The notes below the pieces were generated by a model. It saw only the letters and a list, made by a program, of their open reading frames with translations, searched no databases and had not been told where the DNA came from. Shown in pieces: positions 1 to 12,436 of a stretch of 64,000 nucleotides of DNA. Origin of the DNA: Casuarius casuarius (taxonomy: Eukaryota; Chordata; Aves; Casuariiformes; Casuariidae); NCBI GenBank assembly GCA_003342895.1, contig PTFA01000011.1, forward strand, positions 6,907,081-6,971,080, given 5' to 3'. Numbering within the stretch: the stretch's first letter is position 1; each line of letters begins with the position of its first letter. The position numbers and the translations under genes were made by a program.

Positions 1-3000
1 AGCTGCTGTTGAAAGACTCTTCTTTATACCTCATGCTCGTAAGTGCACTCTTAGCTTTAGAACAATTGTGGGTTATCAAACCGGAGTGCCAGTCCTTTTC
101 TTCCTTTCTTTCTTCTATTGCATTTTAACTGTTTACCTGTCTGTGGGTTACTTTTATATGTGTTTTATTTATCTCCCCCCCACTCCAAAAAAAGAGAGAC
201 AGCATAACTGTTATTTGTAGGAAATGTTTAAGTAAGTATGGAATATTACAAAGGGAAAAAGTGATCCTTTGATCTCTGCAACTTGAAAAAGGGGAGGAAT
301 TTCAGAGCAGTGATAATGTTCTTCTTCATTTAAGCACTTGGTTACTATTTTATACCTTTTGTTACTTTATAAATGTTAATGTACAACACAGGTCTGGTTA
401 TTCAAGTTTGTCAAATTCACTTTTCTAGACGAAGGATGGTTTCAGAAAACATTTACTGTCAGGGTATTCAGGGTATGGAGAGCCTATTTAAGGTTGTAAC
501 AAGTCTGTTTTAATATAGTGAAGGGAACATAGCCTACAGCTATGTAAAAGGTGCAAATAGGGGCAAGAGAAAAGTTTCTGGAGCTGAAAAGTCATGTGTG
601 CACACATGGTTATAAACTGAATAGAAAATTAGGTTTCAAGCCACCTGAAGGTAAGTATATAGAACAGCCTTCCTAAGAGGAGAGGTATAAGCAAGAAATC
701 TTAACTGGTTTTATGTTGGAGTTTGATGGATGTGTGAATGTGCCATATGATGTATTCCTGCAATGGCAAGACTCTATAACTGATGACTGGGGATGTGAGG
801 AATCACACAGTGATTCCCATATACCTGTTTCCAGAGACACATTTTGAGAAACTTTTATTTTTAGGTTTTTGAGTCTTTATTCTATAGCTATAAAGTCTGT
901 GAGATAAATGTGTCTTTAGATACCTTTTCTTTATAGAAACAAGAAACCAAAGTGTTTTTCTTGAAAATTCTGCAATTATTACACCCAAATCTGGTAGGAA
1001 AATGTCAAAAAAATGCAAATGGTTTCTTGCAGTGTTTCAGCTCTTTAATTTCTTCTATGTGGAGTCTCATAGATGTGTTAACCTTTAAACACTGCTGTTT
1101 GTAAAAGCTTGTTATTAATACTGAATCATTTTTAATATACATTCATTGACCTATCCCATTCTCCCTTTTAGTAGATGTGGAAGGAGGTTATTTGTAATTT
1201 CGATCTACTGAGACTTGCCTAACTGCTTATTGGCTATAATTTGTTATATTTTGTGATTTAAAACAGAGGGGAATTTAAAATAAATAGGCACTTCTGTCAT
1301 GAACTGCATTTGATTTGTGATCAGAGCTTTTATTGATGTCAAATCCTATGTCAATCCAAAGCTTGGACAAGAACATATATAGCACATTCCTGGATTCATA
1401 TTCATGACAGTATACTGTAATAATGAATGCAGCAGTTATGGTTTACATTTTGTATAAAGAGACAGTGATTGTCTCTTGTCTACTATTCTTATAACAGGTG
1501 CACTGTATTTAGAGATGGAGGAGGGAGAAGGAGAGAGTGCTTCATTCCTATTCATATCGGAAATTCACAGAGATTATGTTTATATTTCTTTCCAAATGGT
1601 TATGCTTAAAATAAACAGAAGGAGAAACTCTAAAGGACCTGGAGATCAAAATAATCTGTTTTATCAGTGAAGGAACCAACAGTAACTTCTATTCTACTTC
1701 CTTTCTTCAGCCAAAATGATTTGTGCCAGGCAGGTTGTTTTCATACAGTAAATTCTGAAGGTAGTGCATGAATTCCTTGATGAAATTTGAGGAAGAGCAT
1801 TTCATTAAGAAATTAATTGAAAAAATAAAAGTGAATCAGCTTACAGCTTTTGTGTAGCGTATCAGTTTGCATCCTGTTGAATTAGCTCAGCATGCCTTTA
1901 GACCCTGACACTGTTTTACGGTGAGTTACTTTGAGTATTTAATATAGATAACAGAATCCAATAGCAGAATCCCAGTAATGTTTAGCAGTCTTTGAGTTCA
2001 TATAAGATCTCTTCAGAAAAAGGTTTCAAATTCATCTCCATCCTGGTAGAGGAGGTGGTGTAGGAAGAACTTGGAACACCATTCTCCATCCCCTTTCTAA
2101 TTCTGATTGTGTTAGTTGTTCTTACTGATCATCTTAATCAGGGTTGCTGTAACCTCTATTCATACTTATATTTTGCTGTCTCTGATTTTTCCTTTTGTCT
2201 CTCTGAGCTCTGTAGCTGCCTCTGTGATCCGACCTTTTCTAACTGAAAGCTTTGCATATCTACAGTGCATTCCTAAAATACAATATTAATTCACTATAGT
2301 ACACAACTCTAAATTTTGCATAATTCTTAAGTTCACTATTATAGAATTTACCAGCTTTTCTGTAATTACTTTAGAGCATTTTGAAGAAAAAATAGTAAAT
2401 TTTATATCACACATTATTTAATATTAAGGTGACAGAGGAAAGCCTGATAACAGACCAAGGCTGAGGGGAGTACAATCGTTAACTTACTCTTTCAACAAAC
2501 TACATTAGAACTACCCTTCTGTTTAGTGCAGCCTGAGGATTACAAAATCCCCAGATGTTAGCTTCTTGATTACAAGGAAGCAATTAGTAATAGAATCTAA
2601 ATTTATATTCCTCAAGATGAAGGAATAAAAAACCCTACGAGAGTCAATTCAGTAGGCTGCATTTCAAAAGAAAGCACACTTTGAACAACAAAAACAACTG
2701 TGAAAAAGTAATATAATATCATTAAAGTTATATGAGATAGTGTTGCTATTCTTAAAAATAAATAAATCAATAAAATTCTGTTTTCATTGTTAAAAAAAAT
2801 TTCTCAACAGGANTGTGATTTGACCATATGAACTCAAATTGGTAGAACGTGGTATTCAGTTTTTCAGACAGGCTATACTATTAATATGTATTATTACAGT
2901 TAAAATATCTTAAACTTTTAGCTGTTTGTTTTTTAGATGATAAACGGATTGACCTGTTGAACTGTATAAATAGGATTTAAACTTGATTAAACCCTTCTTA

Positions 3001-5270
3001 TTAAAGGGTTACTGTTTTCTTAACCCCTTATAAATGACAAATGAGTTCCTTTAAAGTCTTATCTATTCAATAATACTCTTAGATAAGACACAGTGCCAGG
3101 CACTGTAGTTTTGATTTGCTAGATACTTCTTTCCCGGAGCCTTGCTTCAGGTCCTAAGCACAAAGTCTTCCCATTAAACGGTTTTTGGACTAAACGCACA
3201 GTCTTCAGTGCAACCAACAGGAGAACCTTATGCAGTAAATAACATTCAGTAATGTGTTTCTGAAACCTAAAGATAACACAACTGAAAAATAATGGTTCTG
3301 GAGTTGCTACAATAGAGGGGAAAAGGAGAAGAAAGACTAGGTAAAAGATGGGACCAAAAGGTCCTGGACGTGATCCAACATGAAAAGAAACCAGAATAAA
3401 CAGACCTCAGTATTTGCTTTAACATTATTCAATTGTGTATGGAATTTATAAAGTTTGTTTAACCAGCAATTGATTAACTCCACTGCTCATATTTCATCTT
3501 TTATCAAAGGAGTTGTATCCAGCACCAACAATAATTTCAGGCTCCCAGAACAATCCTAAAGGTCCCTTAAATTACATTAGCAAATCAGTCATTCTCTGAC
3601 TGAATTAAGTGTTCTTATAGAGAGGTTTTGTGCAGGGGGAAAGAATGGAAAGGAGAGCAGCTAGGAAAGGTCAGCTTAAGCTGACTGTTGAGCTGGACTG
3701 TGCTTCTATGCCACCTCGGCAAGGTAGCAGGCTGACATCCTGGTCTTCAATGGCTGTGTCTACTTTACCATTTTAATTCAGATCACAAGAGTGTTTGTGA
3801 AATGTGTCTCCCAATCATTTCTGCTTACTGTGCTTTGGTTTGCATCATGGGACAACCTTGGAGCATGCAATTTTGGACAAAACTAAGTTGAAGCATCTGC
3901 CACAGAAGCGTGCTTACGCTCTCTGGCTGCTTTGGGGCCTTTCATCCATCCAGAGGATTAGACTGGAGCTACTCTGAAGAAAATCCTTGCAAAAATGTAA
4001 GATTTGGACATCATGTTCACAGCACTAACTATTTCACTGTCTCTAACTTCTCTGACTTCACCAAACTGTTTGTTAGTATAAACAAAGTCAATATAAATTA
4101 CTCAGGCAGAATTTTATTGGTTTTAGTAGAAATCTATTTGGTACCTTAATCCGATGTTTGTTGTTTGGAGACATCATAATCTTGTTCCTTAAACCTTCTT
4201 GAAGGCATTTTATCATTAATCAATATTTATATTTTGGAAAAAATATAAATAACAATAAACAACAATAGAAAAGTTTTGCCCGTTCTTAGATAAATTTCTA
4301 CCAAAATCAATAGGATTTTGCTTGATCTCAGTAAACATGAATGAATTGAAAAAGAGAAGCCTGAAAATATGAATCTCAAACATATAAGAGCAGGCCAGGN
4401 TGATATAGGTTGAGTTTAATTAGATACAGAATTTTTTTCTTTATTATCAGTGTTACTAAAATGGAAAAAAAAGACTTTCACTGATAGAGTGAAATCTGCA
4501 AGAAGGGACTGATATTCAGCTGATTTTGTTGTTACTGTTAAAACTTCAGTTTATTAGGAAGAGATTCTGTCCAAGAGCATGCCTGTTTCATCTTTTTTGG
4601 TTTGTTTTTTCCCTGCTGTATGCTAGAAGGTCTAAAGGAATAGAAATTTTCTGCCTGTAAACAGTTTGCTTCATTTAAATTCTTACACCATCACAACTAT
4701 AACACCACTGTTAATAGTTACTGGACATTCACAGTGGGTTTTTTTTTGATTGTTGTATGTTTGTTTCAGCTTCAAACTTAATGACAGGAATGGCAAATTC
4801 CTTGCATACTTACTGGTTATCTTTTGTTTAAATTATATGCTCATGGGATCTTTGGGATCCATCATATAGTCATATCATTTTCTATTTTGTATTTACTATT
4901 ATCTGGATATGATATCTGTGTGGTTTGTTCAGGTCTTCTTTTCNGTAGTTTAAGGAAGATAATTGAAGTGTTGCACTGTTTGCTTGTCCTCATAGAGCAT
5001 AAACAGATTATGTATCTTGAAGCTATGACCTTTTGGTAGTGAGGGTTTTTTTTCCTTTTTGGTTTGTTTGTTTTTTGGTGGTGATGGTCNTGATGATAAA
5101 TATTTACTGAGTGACTTGCTGTCTCTTTCATTTTCTGCAAATTTTTTCTTACTGTATGGCATTTTACTAGCTCTCTTTTGTAGATGATTACTCCATCTCA
5201 GGGTGATATACTTTGAACTGAATTTCTTTCTAAAAGTCAACACGTGGTATCAGTCAAATACCTGCCATTG
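1..5270. other. AT-rich non-coding DNA
   Basis: No gene is supported here. Open frames are at most 97 codons, overlap on both strands and resemble nothing I know. The stretch holds short homopolymers, a T/G-rich low-complexity run at about 5041-5083 and isolated N bases at 2813, 4400, 4944 and 5090. A consensus-like splice donor (AAG then GTAAGT) lies at 651 without a convincing partner acceptor. An ATGCAAAT octamer lies near 1012; such 8-mers are expected by chance. Confidence 0.6.
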
Positions 5271-5730
5271 GATACATCTGGATTGTAGTGAGAGTTGAGC
5301 TTGCAGCCAGTGCAGATGAAGGTGAGACAGCAGTACTCTAAGTACCTCAGGTAAGAAGCTTACCTGATCCTATCGAAAGAAGCATGCAAACATTGACTTG
5401 AGTCCAGGCTAGCTGCTCAGGTCACTGCTGTTCTGTCTGTCATTTTGTCGCTGCTGATCTGCTCTTGGTATTCAAATGACCTCTGCTAGGAGCCTTCCTC
5501 ACAGAGGAGGTGTGGGCTGCAGGTCTAAGGAGAGGCTGGAGGAGCACCATCCCCATGAAGCCTACCAGAAATCCACCACAAGCTGAGTGGTGCTTGTGGC
5601 TCAGGGGTGCAGGGCTGAGGGGACAAGCACTATTTTGACTTCTGTCCACACAGGGAGCCATCCTGACTGACTTCCTGAGTGACAGTGCCACTTTCTCTTA
5701 GCTACCCAACAGAAATGCGTGGTCAAGGTT
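5271..5730. other. moderately GC-richer patch, unassigned
   Basis: This segment is visibly richer in G and C than its flanks. It carries an 83-codon minus-strand open frame (5440-5691) with no recognisable domain. A short inverted repeat of splice-donor-like sequence lies at 5348-5366. It could be a decayed repeat, an old pseudogene piece or a non-coding exon; nothing visible decides between these. Confidence 0.35.
5348..5366. repeat. 8-bp perfect inverted repeat made of two donor-like motifs
   Basis: CAGGTAAG at 5348-5355 and CTTACCTG at 5359-5366 are exact reverse complements separated by AAG. Each arm matches the 5' splice-site consensus (CAG|GTAAG), one per strand. There is no evidence that either is used. 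Confidence 0.6.
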
Positions 5731-7955
5731 GTTCCCTGACAGATGAAGGGAGATGAAGGTTAAAACTCAGTTCTCATAGGGACAAATCAGAAATATAGCC
5801 TGGAGGGCATAGGAAAACGTAAAATATAGGAGAACATAAAGTCTAGGAAAATCCCTTTAAAACTTAATCTAGCTGAAATAGGCCCGCATGTAAGAAAATC
5901 ACACCTCCAGTTACATTGTAACACATCCGCTCAAGTTTTATTTTTGCTTAAAGCCAAGTTGTTTAACAGCAGCTGACGACAACTACTCCCGGTTCTTCCA
6001 GCATGTCTTGGACAGATCATCCAGCCTTTAGTTTATGAGCTTTTCTTGCCTGAGTTGGTAGAAGGTTGGCCCAACTGATCAAGCCATTGCACAGCTATGC
6101 TGAGTCTTGTACCTGTAGATTAAGCTTTAGTATAGAATTCTAGTATAGATTTCAGCTTGAAGAAACATACTGCTAATGAAAGCAATTGTGTGCAAGTAGG
6201 GCTTTGGGAGAAGTGAGGCAGTTCCCTCTGGTGGCATCTAGATTTTCCCTGGGAAAGGTCTTGCCAGACATGCAGTTGTTTTCTGTAGAGAATGATTATG
6301 GAGTGTACATGGCAGGAACAGCAGAAGAAATTGGCTCCCTTTTGGTTTAGGGTAAGGATTGAGGTTTTGAGGTGAACGGAAGTGAAAATTGCTGAAGATG
6401 CTTAAGCTTTAAGACTGAAGAACTTGGCCGGATCAAGGCAAAGAACTAGAATTAACTGAGAGAAACACTGTAATTACTTATTCCCATTAATGAGTGACTG
6501 AATCTGAATTATTTTTGTTGAAGCTTGTCTTGTCACTAAGGTTTGACCCTGTCCAGATCAAATATTAAGTGTTTGATCTCAGATATAGTTAATGTTCATG
6601 GAGGAATTCTAAGAACAAAAAGGATCTTAAATTTCTGAAGTTTGAATTTTGATGTTATATCATTAAACACATCTAAAAATGTTTTTTTTTACCTCAGAAA
6701 ACATCATTTCATCTATAAATGAATGTCAAATGAAAATGAGTATTCCTGCCACCTGTCCAGCTCCTGTATTGCAAGATAGAGCAAACAGTATCATGTGACC
6801 TTGAAGAGGCTCCCAACAGTTTTTTGTTCCTCTTGCAACTCTCTCAGAAGAGAATCAGTTATAGAAGATATTTCATTTAATAGCTTTGCATTCATGAAAA
6901 TACACAAGCATCCTCCTTTAGGATCATAAAATGTCCCCTATCTGTTAAAAGATTTGTTCTCAGGTAAAGTAAAATTGCACTTTTTATGAATGTTGGAGAA
7001 AAAATTTTGAAGAAAGGCTTGCAATGGTAGCATGTTCTTTCATGTTACTTCCTTGCATATGTGTTGAAAATTAAAGTAGTGAAAATTAGAAGAATCTAGT
7101 TCTGCAAGCACTGAAAAATGACAGGATTCAATGAAAGGTAGGTTACATTAAAGAGTAGATATCATTCCTTCAGCATAAATGCAACTACTGTACAAAACCA
7201 TATCACAAGAAAACTCCTTTTTGGAAGCCACAAACATGTTTGGAAGGTTTATAACTGTCCAAATTGCTTATGTAGAGTATAGCATGAGTGCGTGTTTCAG
7301 GGGCCTTCCATTAGGTCTGATTCTCTGTCGCCACATCCTACTTTCTCTCATTTCTTTGAAATACACAGAATGCATTTTGTCCACTCCAGGGAAACACTGC
7401 AAATTATAATTTGTTTTTTTGTGAAGAGAGGACTTAGCACATTGTGGAAGCCTACTGAATATAGACTGTTAAAGTTGATAGCAAAATATAATTTATTTTA
7501 ATTGTTACATTAAGAGTTGTATCAATCAAGTTTTTTTTTGAAAAAGTATTGAAATTGTTTAAATATGGTAACTACTAGTACTACTAATAAACTGAAAATA
7601 ATATGATCTGAATGGTATATTTGAAGAAATAGAAATGCATATTTGATAGAATGGTGTGCTTAGAAACACGATGTTTCCTTAAAACATCCTCTTAAAATAT
7701 CTTACTTATCATGTGATTGCTTCTTAACTTAATCTGCGTAAAAGCAGTCATTGTAGAGTATTTTCTTTAGGTTTACCATGGATTTTCTTGTTTCATTGCA
7801 TGGTATCAAGTATATAACTGTGTTGCATAATCTTGTGCACTCATAATCCCCTAGAAATAGAATTTCATAGATTGGCTTATCCTCTTGGAAAACAGCAGAA
7901 GAGGGCTGTCACAAGTCAGTTACAGTTAACATATATTTTCTCCTACTGTTTTCAG
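5731..7955. other. AT-rich non-coding DNA
   Basis: No gene is supported. A CTCF-like motif lies at 6221-6234. TGACCTTGAA at 6796-6805 reads on the minus strand as TTCAAGGTCA, the monomer site of estrogen-related receptors. A single site of that length is expected about once by chance in a window this size. Open frames near 7.2-7.5 kb are short and unremarkable. Confidence 0.5.
6221..6234 (-). promoter_or_regulatory. candidate CTCF-binding motif
   Basis: On the minus strand the bases read CCACCAGAGGGAAC. This matches 13 of 14 positions of the commonly used CTCF core CCASYAGRKGGCRS; the mismatch is A in place of the C after the GG. CTCF sites of this type shape chromatin loops, but sequence alone does not show occupancy. 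Confidence 0.3.
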
Positions 7956-8195
7956 ACTGAATGTAGGCTTATCTCTTGCTGTTTATCTGTACTCAAGATA
8001 TCAGACGAAATTGCTGAAGCTGCTGTCATGGTGAATATTGACAAGCTGAACAGTGCAATGAGAAAAAAGATAACTTCAAAAGGGAACTTTTTCCTCCCGA
8101 AAACTATACTGAAACTAACCATATTTTCTGGTACTCCATGGCTTGCCCAGAGCATCTTTAACTGGGCTCTTGAATAAAGAAACCAGTTTTTCTTT
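7956..8195 (+). other. candidate 3'-terminal exon with open frame and poly(A) signal
   Basis: A good acceptor (pyrimidine tract then TTTTCAG, ending at 7955) with a plausible branch point (TTAAC near 7926-7930) opens a segment. One frame stays open for 73 codons from 7956 to a TAA at 8175-8177. The AATAAA hexamer at 8173-8178 overlaps that stop, and T-rich sequence follows. The peptide is partly charged in the middle (around the residues DEIAEAAVMVNIDKLNSAMR) and is not recognised. The same frame runs upstream past the acceptor to 7833 but starts there with TTG. This could be a terminal exon, or chance. Confidence 0.2.
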
Positions 8196-9396
8196 TACCA
8201 TCATCCTTGGCAATTCTCTCATTTTGTAAGATATTTTCCTTAGCAAAGGCAGCTTAAAAAGAAACAAACATAAAATTATGAATTGTCACCATCAGATCAG
8301 ACATCTGAAACAAAGGCAAGTAGAAGTGGAATTGATGTATCACCTATTAAGACCATCCAAGACTTCCTGTTTAAAATACCATCTTTGCCAACCTTCTACC
8401 CTTTTGGGCTGATGCATGTCATACTTCTGTTCTATTCTGGGTTTTAAGGAGATGTTGTAGCTGAAACAGCTCAGCTATATTTTGTCAGACAGCAAGCCAA
8501 TGTACTATTTTTGGCATGGTAAAAGTTTTTGAAGTAGTTGAAATATCTCAAATAATCTTGATCGAGCTCTCAAAAATGTGGAAATGCTAGAACTAAACTT
8601 GCCACGTGGCTTTAATTTAGTACTCCTGAACAAGCTACTTGGGTTTTAATATTAAATGACAGGATTGCAAGTGATTGGACTTCTCCAGAGAACAACCCTT
8701 TCTGCACCTAACGTCCTGGGGGTTAAGCTGGTCAGTGTGACAAAGTGGACTGTGTGGTTAATGGCTCGTTTGCTGAATAAAGGAGAGTTTGCAAGAAGGG
8801 AATGGAAAGTTGAGATCACGGTGAGAAAAGATCCATGAGGGCATTATATACAGTAGTATACATGGCCCTCAGGTGTGCGTAGTATCTCACAGGCAAAAAC
8901 TGAAGATCTTTTTGCTTCTGTAACTTTACTTTTGCTTCTATATCTTGTACACCAAAGATATTATGGGTCAGTTGGATTTCTTATCTTGAAGCTAGGATTG
9001 CACTGATTAAAAAAAAATGGTGAGTAAAAGTTGAATAGAATGGCTAAGCTTGCATAATATAAGGTAATGAGGTTATTTATGTAATGNGTTGAAATGCTGC
9101 CTTTCTAAATTGAAAGTGCAGTGGTGAAAGGGTGAGCAGAAGTATGCAGGTTGGGGGGCAGATTTAAAGAAAGAGTATGGTGTTTTCTTGGCATGTGAGG
9201 TGCTGGTCATNTTAGGCGAATTGGGCGGCAAGAAGAGAACAGCACAGAAGTCCACGTGGGGCAGTGATAAAAAAAATACTGAGCAAAGTGGAGCTGGCAG
9301 AACATATCCTGTATGCTAATATTTGTTCCTTTTAAAAAGTAATAACACTTTCCCACTAACTGTGAGTATTCGACTCTTGTTCTTTGCATGTCACAG
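8196..9396. other. AT-rich non-coding DNA
   Basis: No gene is supported. It contains the E-box palindrome at 8601-8610, a 60-codon open frame at 8656-8838 without recognisable features, another CACGTG at 9253-9258 and N bases at 9087 and 9211. Confidence 0.5.
8601..8610. promoter_or_regulatory. perfect 10-bp E-box palindrome GCCACGTGGC
   Basis: GCCACGTGGC is fully self-complementary and contains CACGTG, the core bound by USF, MYC/MAX, MITF/TFE and CLOCK-type bHLH proteins. No promoter elements or CpG island are seen beside it. Confidence 0.25.
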
Positions 9397-9494
9397 GAAT
9401 GCAGTGGGAATCATGCTCGAAAGGCATTCCACATACACAGAAAGCTAACAAGAAAAGTGGCAGCCACAATATGCTTCAGAATACAGGATGCCAG
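9397..9494 (+). other. candidate 98-nt internal exon
   Basis: The acceptor ends in TGTCACAG at 9396, with a consensus-like branch point (CACTAAC) about 37 nt upstream. The donor is CAG followed by GTATGT at 9495. Two of three frames are open throughout. One begins at 9397 (residues ECSGNHARKAF and on). The other begins with ATG at 9399 and runs 32 codons to the donor. Both peptides are basic and neither is recognised. The splice signals are good and the size is typical for a vertebrate internal exon. It could equally be a non-coding RNA exon or a cryptic exon. Confidence 0.25.
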
Positions 9495-10203
9495 GTATGT
9501 GTATTGGTAAATACTGTTAGAGAGATTACAGAGATGTCTGTGCATGTGAAATAAAAACCTTTCGGCTAGTCCTTTATATATTAGGGTGTTTCCTAGTTTT
9601 AACTAGTGGAGTGGATAAAGAAAGCACAGGGACACAGTTTGAAAACAGCTTTGGTTCCATCAGGATTAAATTATATATACTACTAAACTTAAATACAGTT
9701 GGGGGGAGGGTTGTTTTTTAAGAGCAATTGAGCAATTGTTTTCCAGCTGTGCTCTGCTGAGTGCATCCAGAGATCTGTGAGCAGCTTCTATCACTGATGA
9801 AGTATGTGTTGATCTTAGGATAGTAGTTCTTCCTGCCAGATTGTAATACAGCCTAGTTCACTCATAAAGTCTGCAGAGAAACGTCTAGTAAGCTTAGAAA
9901 ACAGAAATACTTACAGTACCCAGACTGCTGGTTGATTTTTCGTTCAGTGGCCATATTTCCNCTCCCTTGCTCCTTTTTCTATGGTATAAATTAAATTTTA
10001 GATCGAACTTTCTGGACACCTAAACTGAAGTGAATCTGACACAATTGGAAAGGACAGAATCAAACAACAATGTTCCACAGAAGAATAAAATCACTGGGTG
10101 CTGAAGGTAGTATGCAAAGATTTGAAAAAATGACTATCAATCAGTTGAATGTTTACAACAAACCACATTTGTTTTGATCGCTTACTCTAGCTTTTCATTA
10201 AAT

Positions 10204-10205
<2 letters not shown>
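9495..10205. other. AT-rich non-coding DNA
   Basis: No gene, RNA or recognisable repeat is seen. One N at 9961. Confidence 0.6.

Positions 10206-10241
<36 letters not shown>
10206..10241 (+). repeat. poly(T) run of 36
   Basis: An uninterrupted run of 36 T, the longest homopolymer in the window. Read on the minus strand it is poly(A), so it could be the tail of an old retro-inserted sequence lying to its right. No partner repeat was recognised. Confidence 0.9.
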
Positions 10242-10244
<3 letters not shown>

Positions 10245-10384
10245 ATTGAGATAACTGGATGCCTCCATCAAATCAGAACAAACAATTTTCTGAAAGTAAG
10301 CTTTCTAGAAATCTTTTTGTAAGTAGAGGAGAAAAAGAACCGTTCAATGTTGTATGTGACTTTAAGTAGCCTACAGCAGATCAA

Positions 10385-10780
10385 CAAGAGTCCTCAGCTA
10401 GTGTGAGCCAATGTAGCCCACTGACAGCCAGAGGCAGAGCCTGCAGTCCTGGGTGCTGGTTCTCCATCGTTCTGCCTGTGTACACCAGCTGCATCCCAGC
10501 AGCAGAAGAGTGGGGTCTGTGACACAGCCCACTGTGCCAATTCCCCCATCATCCTCATCAGGGGATCTCTTGGAGGGTAAAACTCTCTCCTCTTTGCCTG
10601 TGTGCCTAGGCTTCCTGGTAGAGGAAAATCTAGGTATGTGGAAGAGTTGTGTAGGAATCGAGACNTCTGTGTTCAAGGACGAGGACAGGAGGGCAAGGGA
10701 AGGGGCAGTGCAGCACACCTCAGTTAGTAGAAATAGCCAGAGGATCTGGCACATCTGCATGACTTAACCAAACCACGGAA
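10385..10780. other. GC-richer patch with overlapping open frames on both strands
   Basis: Composition rises clearly here. A minus-strand frame of 120 codons starts with ATG at 10760 and ends at 10398. Its first 25 or so residues are hydrophobic, like a signal peptide. A plus-strand frame of 104 codons covers 10453-10767. Overlapping frames on both strands are what stop-poor GC-rich DNA gives by chance, and an N at 10665 lies inside both. No domain is recognised. The patch may be an unrecognised repeat or an old pseudogene fragment. Confidence 0.3.
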
Positions 10781-12406
10781 ACCCTGTCTTCCANTAAGTG
10801 CCCCTTGTATGGTTCTTTTCTTATGACTAACTATACTTACCTACAAGATGGGGAATAGTGATTTAGAAGATCAGATACATTCACAAGCAGATGTCCGTCC
10901 TAATGAAGGTGGCTTCGTTATGAACTTCTGAGAACTGCTCTTGGAGGTCAAAGCATTCCTGTTAGTCTCTGATTGGGCTCTATCTGCTATTATAAATTAA
11001 AGGTGAGTTCCCTTAGCACAGAGATCTGACATGAATTTCTGTTATTCTCCCTCACAATCTTCAGAATACAAAACATATAAATCAGGCAGCCAAAATGGTC
11101 TCCTTAGCAGCCTACCATTGCACTAAGTTGGTAGGGAGCCTGATATGCTTTTTCCTTTATGCATCTCTTAGTTATAAACACAGGAGATATTTCTTGAATC
11201 CAAGGTACTGCGAGCTCTCTATCGGCAGCATAAAATCACTGATGCTGTTTTAATTTTTTCTACTTAGTAGGGATGCTGCAGAGATAAATTCCATAAATTA
11301 TTAGAAGATATTCTGAAATTATATCAATAAGGAATATAAATATATGTATATAAAGTAGGACATATTTTAGAAAAACTTCAGTTCAGCATGGATTGTTCAT
11401 AAAAATTGGATCAGGTTCATTTTTACTGTCTTCAGTATGAATTGCATATTTCCTGTGCGGAGAACCGATAAACCCTAGATATAGAATGTAATTCTCTGAT
11501 TTAGCAATTTGTTATATCCAAATTCCACAAGACAAATGCGATACCCTAAATTCAGATCATAACTGATAAAGCAAGCAGTACCTAATTCCAACCNTTAGTG
11601 ATTTATTTATTCATTTATTTAAATTATAATTTACATGTTGCTTACTGATTTACAATCTTAAATATTTTTAATAGTCATGTGATTTCACATTTTTATATTT
11701 TGTAAGGTTCCACTAACAAGCTAAAAAGCGAAAGCAAAAGGTAACAGGAGGAATGAAGAGTATTACTCAATGGAGCTTTGTAATTTCAGACAATGATACT
11801 TGGAAAGGATTGCTTGTCTACCATTCCCTCTTTACACCAAAAAAAGTAAAGCCGTAAGTATGCATTATTTGGCAAAAGTGCTTGCACCAGAGTCATGATT
11901 TTTGGACATGCTTTATTTCTTCTCAAAACAAATACTTTTTTTTTTAAAGCATTTACTGGGGATAACTTCAAAATGCAGTATTAATAAGCACTATAAATGC
12001 CAGAATGGTCTTTCAAAGAAAATTCATGGCCTGATGGTACAAAACTTTATTGGTAGAAAAAATTTTAAGATTCTTTGAAGAGGAAAGTAGATATAAAAAC
12101 TCTTTTCTAGTCATCAAAGTTTGGTTCCTAAACTACTTAAAACTGGATCGCTATTTGAAAGGTATCCCTGCAACTTAGTTTGAACATACTCAGATGGGCT
12201 GTTCTATATGGGATTTTGTGTAGCATTTGTTGTTCTGCAAAGAAGATTGCAGGGTAGATTGGCATTTATGAAGGAAAGAAACAATGAGTTTGAGTTCTAG
12301 AGAAAGCTTAGCTGAATCTACTCAATGCAGGCTGAAGTGCAATGTTCAATTTATGACCTATTTTTAGGAATGATAAAACACTTCCTGTAACAGTGACAGA
12401 TACAGA

Positions 12407-12436
12407 CACACATACATATATGTGTATATATATACA
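12407..12436. repeat. imperfect AC/AT palindromic microsatellite
   Basis: ACACATA and TATGTGT arms flank a short centre, followed by a (TA)n run. It could extrude a small cruciform. It is ordinary simple sequence. Confidence 0.6.
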
